A stretch of 64,000 nucleotides of DNA from Maratus speciosus (lineage: Eukaryota > Arthropoda > Arachnida > Araneae > Salticidae), in assembly GCA_963932465.1 (NCBI GenBank), contig CAWVRF010001050.1, positions 2,501 to 66,500 on the forward strand. Reading direction: 5' to 3'. The notes beneath the pieces are model-generated. The model ran no database searches. It saw nothing but the letters and a program-made list of their open reading frames with translations, and was not told where the DNA came from. Within the stretch, counting starts at the first letter, position 1. Every line of letters begins with the position of its first letter. Below, piece after piece: positions 49,601 to 57,951 of this stretch. Position numbers and translations under genes: made by a program.

Positions 49601-51808
49601 CCAGATGTTATTACCAATAAGGTTGTCTGAGCGAAATATGCTGGCTGGTTGTCGGCCCAGTTAGCTTAAATGGAAAAGCATTGGCCTTGTAAGCCAAGGA
49701 TCTGGGTTCGATTCCCGGCCTGGGCATTTTTTCGCTCAGTTGGAAATATTCAATTCGTATGATAACTTTACCAATCAGTTTGATTGTGTTAAAATAATAG
49801 TTCATCTACGTATCCATCGTTTATATGGAGTTCCTTTACCTGCGGTTTATTCTGTTGAGCTGTCTACATGACAGACCAGATGTTATTACCAATAAGGTTG
49901 TCTGAGCGAAATATGCTGGCTGGTTGTCGGCCCAGTTATCTTAAATGAAAAGCATTGGCCTTGTAAGCCAAGGATCTGGGTTCGATTCCCGGCCTGGGCA
50001 TTTTTTCGCTCAGTTGGAAATATTCAATTCGTATGATAACTTTACCAATCAGTTTGATTGTGTTAAAATAATAGTTCATCTACGTATCCATCGTTTATAT
50101 GGAGTTCCTTTACCTGCGGTTTATTCTGTTGAGCTGTCTACATGACAGACCAGATGTTATTACCAATAAGGTTGTCTGAGCGAAATATTCTGGCTGGTTG
50201 TCGGCCCAGTTAGCTTAAATGGAAAAGCATTGGCCTTGTAAGCCAAGGATCTGGCTTCGATTCCCGGCCTGGGCATTTTTTCGCTCAGTTGGAAATATTC
50301 AATTCGTATGATAACTTTACCAATCAGTTTGATTGTGTTAAAATAATAGTTCATCTATGTATCCATCGTTTATATGGAGTTCCTTTAACCTGCGGTTTAT
50401 TCTGTTGAGCTGTCTACATGACAGACCAGATGTTATTACCAATAAGGTTGTCTGAGCGAAATATGCTGGCTGGTTGTCGGCCCAGTTAGCTTAAATGGAA
50501 AAGCATTGGCCTTGTAAGCCAAGGATCTGGGTTCGATTCCCGGCCTGGGCATTTTTTCGCTCAGTTGGAAATATTCAATTCGTATGATAACTTTACCAAT
50601 CAGTTTGATTGTCTTAAAATAATAGTTCATCTACGTATCCATCGTTTATATGGAGTTCCTTTACCTGCGGTTTATTCTGTTGAGCTGTCTACATGACAGA
50701 CCAGATGTTATTACCAATAAGGTTGTCTGAGCGAAATATGCTGGCTGGTTGTCGGCCCAGTTAGCTTAAATGGAAAAGCATTGGCCTTGTAAGCCAAGGA
50801 TCTGGGTTCGATTCCCGGCCTGGGCATTTTTCGCTCAGTTGGAAATATTCAATTCGTATGATAACTTTACCAATCAGTTTGATTCTGTTAAAATAATAGT
50901 TCATCTACGTATCCATCGTTTATATGGAGTTCCTTTACCTGCGGTTTATTCTGTTGAGCTGTCTACATGACAGACCAGATGTTATTACCAATAAGGTTGT
51001 CTGAGCGAAATATGCTGGCTGGTTGTCGGCCCAGTTAGCTTAAATGGAAAAGCATTGGCCTTGTAAGCCAAGGATCTGGGTTCGATTCCCGGCCTGGGCA
51101 TTTTTTCGCTCAGTTGGAAATATTCAATTCGTATGATAACTTTAACAATCAGTTTGATTGTGTTAAAATAATAGTTCATCTACGTATCCATCGTTTATAT
51201 GGAGTTCCTTTACCTGCGGTTTATTCTGATGAGCTGTCTACATGACAGACCAGATGTTATTACCAATAAGGTTGTCTGAGCGAAATATGCTGGCTGGTTG
51301 TCGGCCCAGTTAGCTTAAATGGAAAAGCATTGGCCTTGTAAGCCAAGGATCTGGGTTCGATTCCCGGCCTGGGCATTTTTTCGCTCAGTTGGAAATATTC
51401 AATTCGTATGATAACTTTACCAATCAGTTTGATTGTGTTAAAATAATAGTTCATCTACGTATCCATCGTTTATATGGAGTTCCTTTACCTGCGGTTTATT
51501 CTGTTGAGCTGTCTGCATGACAGACCAGATGTTATTACCAATAAGGTTGTCTGAGCGAAATATGCTGGCTGGTTGTCGGCCCAGTTAGCTTAAATGGAAA
51601 AGCATTGGCCTTGTAAGCCAAGGATCTGGGTTCGATTCCCGGCCTGGGCATTTTTTCGCTCAGTTGGAAATATTCAATTCGTATGATAACTTTACCAATC
51701 AGTTTGATTGTGTTAAAATAATAGTTCATCTACGTATCCATCGTTTATATGGAGTTCCTTTACCTGCGGTTTATTCTGTTGAGCTGTCTACATGACAGAC
51801 CAGATGTT
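46601..51808 (+). repeat. 6-unit repeats at the right edge, three blocks
   Basis: The series G53T or G53C with TTTAACCTGCGG, then TGTCTTAAAAT, then a T5 unit, then a unit with CTGATGAGCTG, starts at 46601, 48511 and 50160. The spacings are 1910 and 1649 bases. The first block is longer mainly because it contains the SINE and its duplication (260 bp). A related start of the series is at 39845 and 44676. Confidence 0.75.
47859..48106 (+). mobile_element. tRNA-derived SINE (248 bp)
   Basis: Inserted in a spacer with an exact 12-bp target duplication GTATGATAACTT (47847-47858 and 48107-48118), typical of LINE-driven target-primed insertion. The head has an A box TGGCCGAGAGG (47870-47880) and a B box GGTTCGAACCC (47915-47925) of a tRNA-like promoter different from the array tRNA. 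About 165 bases of non-tRNA body follow, ending in a (AACC)4 tail (48091-48106). No other copy of this SINE is in the window. Family not identified. Confidence 0.88.
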
Positions 51809-52128
51809 ATTACCAATAAGGTTGTCTGAGCGAAATATGCTGGCTGGTTGTCGGCCCAGTTAGCTTAAATGGAAAAGCATTGGCCTTGTAAGCCAAGGAT
51901 CTGGGTTCGATTCCCGGCCTGGGCATTTTTTCGCTCAGTTGGAAATATTCAATTCGTATGATAACTTTACCAATCAGTTTGATTGTGTTAAAATAATAGT
52001 TCATCTACGTATCCATCGTTTATATGGAGTTCCTTTACCTGCGGTTTATTCTGTTGAGCTGTCTACATGACAGATCAGATGTTATTACCAATAAGGTTGT
52101 CTGAGCGAAATATGCTGGCTGGTTGTCG

Positions 52129-52200
52129 GCCCAGTTAACTTAAATGGAAAAGCATTGGCCTTGTAAAACAAGGATCTGGGTTCGATTCCCGGCCTGGTTA
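52129..52200 (+). pseudogene. heavily damaged tRNA-Thr(TGT) copy
   Basis: Five changes: G10A, G39A, C40A, G71T and C72T. The end reads CCTGGTTA, so the first two acceptor pairs (threonine identity pairs) are lost as well as anticodon-stem pairs. This is the most degraded copy seen. Confidence 0.75.
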
Positions 52201-52677
52201 TTTTTTCGCTCAGTTGGAAATATTCAATTCGTATGATAACTTTACCAATCAGTTTGATTGTGTTAAAATAATAGTTCATCTACGTATCCATCGTTTATAT
52301 GGAGTTCCTTTACCTGCGGTTTATTCTGTTGAGCTGTCTACATGACAGACCAGATGTTGTTACCAATAAGGTTGTCTGAGCGAAATATGCTGGCTGGTTG
52401 TCGGCCCAGTTATCTTAAATGAAAAGCATTGGCCTTGTAAGCCAAGGATCTGGGTTCGATTCCCGGCCTGGGCATTTTTTCGCTCAGTTGGAAATATTCA
52501 ATTCGTATGATAACTTTACCAATCAGTTTGATTGTGTTAAAATAATAGTTCATCTACGTATCCATCGTTTATATGGAGTTCCTTTACCTGCGGTTTATTC
52601 TGTTGAGCTGTCTACATGGCAGACCAGATGTTATTACCAATAAGGTTGTCTGAGCGAAATATGCTGGCTGGTTGTCG

Positions 52678-52749
52678 GCCCAGTAAGCTTAAATGGAAAA
52701 GCATTGGCCCTGTAAGCCAAGGATCTGGGTTCGATTCCCGGCCTGGGCA
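52678..52749 (+). pseudogene. tRNA-Thr(TGT) copy lacking U8 and U33
   Basis: T8A removes the U8-A14 tertiary pair and T33C removes the invariant U-turn base (loop CCTGTAA). The promoter boxes are otherwise mostly intact, so it could be transcribed without making a usable tRNA. Confidence 0.65.
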
Positions 52750-53615
52750 TTTTTTCGCTCAGTTGGAAATATTCAATTCGTATGATAACTTTACCAATCA
52801 GTTTGATTGTGTTAAAATAATAGTTCATCTACGTATCCATCGTTTATATGGAGTTCCTTTACCTGCGGTTTATTCTGTTGAGCTGTCTACATGACAAACC
52901 AGATGTTATTACCAATAAGGTTGTCTGAGCGAAATATGCTGGCTGGTTGTCGGCCCAGTTAGCTTAAATGGAAAAGCATTGGCCTTGTAAGCCAAGGATC
53001 TGGGTTCGATTCCCGGCCTGGGCATTTTTTCGCTCAGTTGGAAATATTCAATTCGTATGATAACTTTACCAATCAGTTTGATTGTGTTAAAATAATAGTT
53101 CATCTACGTATCCATCGTTTATATGGAGTTCCTTTACCTGCGGTTTATTCTGATGAGCTGTCTACATGACAGACCAGATGTTATTACCAATAAGGTTGTC
53201 TGAGCGAAATATGCTGGCTGGTTGTCGGCCCAGTTAGCTTAAATGGAAAAGCATTGGCCTTGTAAGCCAAGGATCTGGGTTCAATTCCCGGCCTGGGCAT
53301 TTTTTCGCTCAGTTGGAAATATTCAATTCGTATGATAACTTTACCAATCAGTTTGATTGTGTTAAAATAATAGTTCATCTACGTATCCATCGTTTATATG
53401 GAGTTCCTTTACCTGCGGTTTATTCTGTTGAGCTGTCTACATGACAGACCAGATGTTATTACCAATAAGGTTGTCTGAGCGAAATATGCTGGCTGGTTGT
53501 CGGCCCAGTTAGCTTAAATGGAAAAGCATTGGCCTTGTAAGCCAAGGATCTGGGTTCGATTCCCGGCCTGGGCATTTTTTCGCTCAGTTGGAAATATTCA
53601 ATTCGTATGTTAATT

Positions 53616-54041
53616 TGTTGGCACTATTATGATATGTGTCACTATTATGATCACTATTATGATATGTGTAATTATTGTATGTAATTTGTGTGTAATTTTT
53701 GTATATATATGTGTTTTTTGGAATTGTTTGAAGAGAAAAAAAAATGTATCTCTCGCAGGAGGGGTGTGTTGGGTTTAAAGGCGAGCGAAAATTTTTTATG
53801 CGCATTATATCTGCGCACTGCCAGTCTTTTTCCCCCGCCACACTCAGTCTGTGTGCGAACGATAGAAGAGTGTAGACGTACAAATTATTCTGTGTGAAGT
53901 TATTATGAAAAAGTAATCTGTGTGAGAAATTTATCTTTAAATTAATTGTTATCTGTTTGTGCAGTGTTTTTGTTTAATAAACTATTTGTTCTTTCAATAT
54001 CCACGGACTTAGTGAAAATTAATATTAGTGAAAGAACAACA
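53616..54041 (+). repeat. copia 5' LTR (426 bp)
   Basis: Starts TGTTGGCAC, ends GAACAACA. Near its start the motif CACTATTATGAT occurs three times (53622, 53640, 53652). It contains a TATA-like stretch GTATATATATG (53701-53711) and a poly(A) signal AATAAA (53976-53981). The pairing of TGTTG with CAACA plus the flanking TAATT fixes the start at 53616 rather than at the TG at 53608. Confidence 0.88.
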
Positions 54042-54092
54042 AAATGGTAGCAGTTCGCGGTTGATATTCTAAATCGAAATTAGTTTTGTTAA
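54042..54092 (+). other. remaining copia leader upstream of piggyBac
   Basis: Fifty-one bases from the LTR end to the left TTAA. They contain the primer-binding site and no start codon for gag. The other half of the leader is 56652-56659. Confidence 0.75.
54045..54053 (+). other. copia primer-binding site
   Basis: TGGTAGCAG starts three bases after the 5' LTR and is complementary to the last nine bases (with CCA) of animal initiator-Met tRNA. The match ends there. Animal-type TAGCAG rather than plant-type TATCAG supports an animal host. Confidence 0.7.
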
Positions 54093-54431
54093 CCTTCCGT
54101 CTACCAGACGGGTCCATTGGACCCGACAGCAATATTTAATGTAAATTTTTCTCATGAAAAATAGCATTCAAAGTTTCGCGATTACATGACTTTTTCTGCA
54201 ATTGTCTCCTCTATGTATATGCAATTGCGATTAAAATTTTGTTCGAAATTTTTTACCTATTTTTAATTTGTTTCATTGTTTACCACGCGGGTCCATTGGA
54301 CCCAACATTAAAACAAACGTAATATACTGTTGCTTTCTTTTTCTAGGGTTGCCATAAATCATGAGGAGGAACAGGGTTACCATAATTGGCTGTTTATCGC
54401 CCATTTGGCGATGGATTTTTACCGCCAATCT

Positions 54432-54445
54432 CGCCAAATTTGGCG
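54432..54445. other. 14-bp perfect palindrome CGCCAAATTTGGCG
   Basis: Two inverted TTTGGCG boxes. A further CCATTTGGCG and a CGCCAATC lie within 50 bases upstream. TTTGGCG resembles E2F-type sites; the role is inferred only from resemblance. Confidence 0.4.
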
Positions 54446-54464
54446 ACTTTATAATGAAGTTTTG

Positions 54465-54479
54465 AGAACATTCTAGACT
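54465..54479 (+). promoter_or_regulatory. heat-shock-element-like site in the piggyBac promoter
   Basis: AGAAC-ATTCT-AGACT has three contiguous 5-bp units of the nGAAn/nTTCn type, the third with GAC for GAA. It lies about 24 bases upstream of the TATA box. Heat-shock factor binding is inferred from pattern only. Confidence 0.4.
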
Positions 54480-54502
54480 GATCTAGTAAACTTCGTGCTC
54501 TA

Positions 54503-54538
54503 TATATAAAAGGTTACTTCTGGTTCAGAGAGTCATTT
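54503..54538 (+). promoter_or_regulatory. piggyBac core promoter: TATA box and initiator
   Basis: TATATAAAAG (54503-54512) is followed 32 bases later (T of TATA to the A) by TCATTT (54533-54538), which fits the arthropod initiator TCAKTY. Predicted transcription start is near 54535, giving a leader of about 185 bases to the ATG at 54720. Confidence 0.6.
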
Positions 54539-54719
54539 ATCAACAGACACAGTTAGTGAGCGAATGGTGTCTATTGATGTTTTTGAGTCTTTTCATTGAA
54601 AATAGGACTTGATATTTGAAGACAAGTAATAAGTGTAGTTTGTACGTGCTTTGTTATTTTACAAATATTCATCATTTTCTTATTTCCTAACTTATTTTTT
54701 GTTAAAAACTGAATTGAAG

Positions 54720-55781
54720 ATGAACAGAAAAAAAGTATTGACTCAAGAGGAAATTCAAAAAATTATGGAAAATCCGGACGATATAGAATTCGACACCGAT
54801 GATGAAAATCTGTCGTCTGATGAAGGTGAAGTAGATTATGTTGAAATACATAATGAAATTTCTGATTCCTACTCAGAATCTGATAATGATTCCAATGAAG
54901 TAAATGTAGCAACCACAAGTACTTCAAATTCTACTTTTGTTTCCAAAAATAATTCACAGATCTGGTATAAGAATGAAGTTGCCAGACCACAAGGAAGACG
55001 TACTGAAATCAATATTTTACGTGAAAAATCTGGACCTTCAAGATTTGCAAATCGTGAAGTGGATTCCATATCATCCTCATTTCTTATCTATTTCCGAAAA
55101 AGACTTTTGGAAATTATAGTAAAATGGACAAACGCGGAAGGCAATAGAGTATTCGATAAAGAGTGGAAACCTATAGATATTATAGAACTTAAAAAATTCA
55201 TCGGACTTTTATTACTTATTGGAGTATATAAATCGAAAAATGAAACAGTAAGCGAACTTTGGAGCATAAAAAATGGAAGACAAATATTTCGGGACATTAT
55301 GAGTCGCAATAGATTCACAAGTATATTACGTGTCATAAGATTTGATGATGCTGCTGAGAGGCGTAAAAGAAGATCAACTGATAAATTAGAGCCAATAAGA
55401 GAATGCTTTGAATTGTGGAATAGCTATTTACAAGACCCTTATATTCCTAATTGGTCTATGACTGTCGATGAGCAATTAGTTTCTTTTCGTGGAAAATGTC
55501 CTTTCCGTCAGTATATGCCATCTAAACCTGGAAAGTATGGATTGAAGTTCTGGGTTATTTGTGACAGCGTAACATCGTATGCTTGGAAACTGGAACTATA
55601 TACAGGCAAAAATGAAGTAAGAGAATCTCATCAGGGAGAAAATGTAGTTAAAAGATTGACGAAGGAAATTGAAAATTCTGGTCGTAATATTACATGTGAT
55701 AACTTTTTTACGTCATATGCATTAGCAACACATCTTACTTCAAAAAAAATTATCTCTTATTGGAACAATTCGAAAAAATAA
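54720..55781 (+). pseudogene. piggyBac transposase, N-terminal and central part
   Basis: I place the start at the ATG 54720 (MNRKKVLTQEEI), which resembles known piggyBac N-termini; the upstream ATG at 54651 adds 23 hydrophobic residues with no family likeness. An acidic N-terminus is followed by the DDE_Tnp_1_7 domain. The first two catalytic aspartates are visible: D250 in TVDEQLVSFRG and D327 in ITCDNFFTS. The enzyme would excise and insert at TTAA by cut and paste. A frameshift near 55757-55762 ends the frame at 55781, before the third aspartate. Confidence 0.9.
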
Positions 55782-55980
55782 ACCTGAATTACCCGCTGTG
55801 TTCACAAATCCAAAACATCGTTCTGTATATTCTACTTTATTTGGGTTTCAAGAGAAGGCGACCATCATCTCTTACTGTCCCAGAAAAGGTAGAATTGTTA
55901 CTTTGCTAAGCACAATGCATAACACTTATGATATTGACAACAGCTTAGAAAAAAAAGCCACAAATAATCCTAGATTATAA
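55763..55980 (+). pseudogene. piggyBac transposase, second fragment
   Basis: In the +1 frame relative to the first part, GTIRKNKPELP and LLSTMHNTYDID match the segment that normally follows the second aspartate. The frame is lost again in the A-run near 55948-55956, and TAA follows at 55978-55980. Confidence 0.85.
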
Positions 55981-56392
55981 TAAAACCAAAGGCGGAGTAG
56001 ATACGATGGACAAAATGGTAAGAGCATATAGTGTGAAACGCATGACACGTCGGTGACCTTTGATTGTATTTTATAATATGATCGATATAAGTGCGATGAA
56101 TGCATACATAATATGGTTGTCACTGAATGCTGAATGTGATCCGAAAATGAAAAAAAGGCGGAATTTCATTATTCAACTTGCAGAAGAATTAGTAGGTGAA
56201 GGAGGTATCGCCGTCTCAACATCTACTTCAGAACAACTTTACGCAAATAGTTTTGAACCGCCACGAAAAATATCAAGATGTCATATTTGTCCCTCTAAAA
56301 AAGATCGAAAAACACGAACATTATGCAAGAAGTGTACGAAAAATGTTTGCGGAGAACATTCCGTCGTTATTTGTACTTCATGTACAGAATAA
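55964..56392 (+). pseudogene. piggyBac transposase, C-terminal part with zinc-binding domain
   Basis: In a third frame, TKGGVDTMDKM carries the final catalytic Asp region. A TGA at 56054-56056 replaces the Trp normally found just after it. Beyond the stop, FYNMIDISAMNAYIIW is a strong family motif. The C-terminus from 56275 holds the cysteine/histidine-rich DNA-binding domain (CHIC, CKKC, CGEH, CTSC) before TAA at 56390-56392. Confidence 0.88.
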
Positions 56393-56659
56393 TTTTATTA
56401 TGATGAAAAACGTTTTGTAGTCATTATAATATACTATATATATTACTTTCTTACTGTATGTGTTACTTTCTTACTCTATTACTATATATATCACTTTTAT
56501 ATATTGTATAAGGTGCATTAATAACAAATATATTCATTGTAGATAAATGGGTGTTTTGTATATTTTGAAATCCTATATATTTTACATATGGGTCCAATGG
56601 ACCCGAATGGTAGTTCTTGCATATACTTTTTTTTGGTAGTCTGAAAGTTAAAAGAAACC

Positions 56660-57820
56660 ATGGACAAGTTAAACGTCCCCGAATTAAACGGAACTAATTA
56701 TTTTATATGGAGTCTTAAAATAAAAGCTGCTTTAAGTCTTAAAAGGTTGGATAGTGTCATATCCGAAGTAAAAGCAGAAGGACTGAGTGAGATGGATTCT
56801 GCCGAATGGGACCAAAAAAATAACGATGCCGTCGCATATATAAAGCTGTCATTGTCTGATGAACAGGCGCTACAGTTCGCAGCAGAAGGAAATGCGAAAT
56901 TATTATGGGAAAAAATAAGATCGACTTTTACCTGTCAAGCAGAAGATAGAAGAATAGATGCCGGCAACGAGATAAAGAACTTAGAAATAAAGTCAAATGA
57001 ATCTGCAAATGATTATATAGCCAGAGCTCGAGGCATCTCAACAAAATGTCAAACACTTGGATTGGCTATAACAGATAGAGAACTTGTATTCTACACGGTA
57101 CGATGTCTGAAAGGAAAGTTCTCGAAAGTGAGAGATATATTAAAGACTCAGCGTGAGAAAAGTATGGATGAAGTACTAGAAATTCTTCGGGAAGAAAAAC
57201 TGACGAATACCGCTCGTTCTGAAGGAACCGCCGCTGAAGTGTTCTACTCCAGGAAAAACAAAAGTCCGAGACTTTGTTACATTTGCAGACGTCCAAATCA
57301 CATAGCCAAGGATTGTTTTTACAGGAATAATATTTCAAGAAATGACAGGTCCAATGGAAATCGACAAAGAAGAAAAACGCACCTTGATGTAAATTATCCA
57401 GTTAAGGACAGAAACAATTCGGTATTTACTATTTCATCGGAACAATGTGAACTATGTGATAATATATGGTTATTAGACAGCGGGGCTAGCTCGCATATGT
57501 GTAAAGATAAAATATGGTTCAGGAATCTAATTCCTGAAGAAAAGGATATCTATCAAGCAGGTAAAAATTCCAAAATAATTTCGAAGGGTACAGGTACGGT
57601 ATCATGTAATACGGTAAGTAAAAATGATTCTATACATTTAACAATAAACAATGTTAATTTTGTACCAGATTTAAGATATAATTTGTTATCTATTACTGCT
57701 TTAATGGATAAGGGTTGTAGAATTATTTCTGAAAATAACTGTGTGCTAATTTTTGACAAGTATAATAAATTTCTAACTAAAGCATTTAAAAATGATAATC
57801 GATTAGAGATTAAACTTTAA
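56660..57820 (+). pseudogene. copia gag and protease region, ended by a premature stop
   Basis: 386 residues from the ATG at 56660, the natural gag start of the element. N-terminal copia-type gag (about residues 1-180) packages RNA in the particle. A CX2CX4HX4C zinc knuckle lies at residues 206-219, and the aspartic protease active site DSGAS starts at residue 273. The frame stops at TAA (57818-57820), but recognisable pol sequence continues in the same frame beyond it, so the stop is a nonsense mutation, not the gag end. The upstream leader is split by piggyBac, whose right TTAA lies eight bases before the ATG, so transcription from the 5' LTR would have to pass 2.56 kb of foreign DNA. Confidence 0.88.
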
Positions 57821-57951
57821 CCTGCCTATAATTCTGAGTGTAATTTTACTGATAAGAGTGCTAGTAATTATGAACTGTGGCATAACAGATTGTGTCATTT
57901 AAATTCGAAATATATGTTAAAAATGAAAGAGTATATAGATCTTAAAGATGG
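57821..57951 (+). pseudogene. copia pre-integrase fragment with frameshift
   Basis: In the gag frame after the stop, this short stretch encodes the WHNRLCHL motif of the gag_pre-integrase (HHCC zinc-binding) domain. The matching cysteine pair CDTC lies in another frame from about 57952. A 1-base deletion (or 2-base insertion) near 57945-57951 therefore separates the two halves of the zinc-binding domain. Confidence 0.8.

Larger units (their letters stand above)
44720..53574 (+). tRNA. tRNA-Thr(TGT) cluster, copies 163-194 (right edge)
   Basis: Starts: 44720, 44996, 45271, 45546, 45821, 46096, 46371, 46645, 46921, 47196, 47470, 47745, 48280, 48555, 48831, 49106, 49380, 49655, 49930, 50204, 50480, 50755, 51029, 51304, 51579, 51854, 52129, 52404, 52678, 52953, 53228, 53503. 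Body changes: 44720, 46645 and 48555 G53T; 44996 C67A; 45271 A38T; 45546 G1A; 45821 G10C; 46096 and 52129 G10A, G39A, C40A; 46371, 49930 and 52404 G10T plus one D-loop G deleted (71 nt); 50204 G53C; 52678 T8A and T33C; 53228 G57A. T5 at 47196, 49106 and 50755. This is the most mutated part of the array. Confidence 0.86.
1..53609 (+). repeat. tandem array of a ~275-bp tRNA-Thr(TGT) unit, 194 copies
   Basis: Head-to-tail units of 274-276 bp run from base 1 (mid-unit, so the array continues upstream) to 53609, where the unit breaks off 35 bases after its terminator T-run and unrelated sequence begins. Each unit has a 72-nt tRNA gene, a T-run, and a ~197-bp spacer holding a small hairpin and one pair of 10-base inverted repeats. 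Unit length changes come from single-base indels: five instead of six Ts, one extra T or A in the spacer, or one G lost. The only large interruptions are two 74-bp MITEs and one SINE. Units differ by a few bases and variants recur as linked sets, as expected for unequal crossing-over and gene conversion. No protein gene lies inside; short open frames recur only because the unit recurs. Confidence 0.97.
54093..56647 (+). mobile_element. piggyBac DNA transposon (2555 bp) inside the copia leader
   Basis: Flanked by TTAA at 54089-54092 and 56648-56651. The ends CCTTCCGTCTACC (54093-54105) and GGTAGTCTGAAAG (56635-56647) pair at 10 of 13 positions. A 15-bp subterminal motif GGGTCCATTGGACCC occurs at 54110 and 54289, and in reverse orientation at 56590. 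It holds one transposase gene in the same orientation as copia, now broken. It inserted after, or travelled with, the copia element. Confidence 0.92.

Noticed and set aside
1..53609. CRISPR array
   Set aside because: The whole 275-bp unit is repeated, not short repeats with unique spacers; the unit is a Pol III gene in eukaryotic-type DNA and no cas genes are present.
1..53609. The unit as a tandem tRNA-derived SINE
   Set aside because: There is no poly(A) or simple-repeat tail and no target duplications between units; the tRNA is followed directly by a Pol III terminator and is structurally complete.
53608..53615. 5' LTR starting at the TG at 53608
   Set aside because: With that start the flanks do not match (TCGTA against TAATT). 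A start at 53616 gives TGTTG...CAACA ends and an exact TAATT duplication.
53584..53897. Open frames of 69-99 codons on both strands in the LTRs (also 60480-60805)
   Set aside because: They occur in both LTRs as parallel copies, overlap regulatory sequence, and match no protein family.
54651..54719. ATG at 54651 as the transposase start
   Set aside because: It adds 23 hydrophobic residues not seen in the family, whereas the ATG at 54720 begins a typical piggyBac N-terminus.
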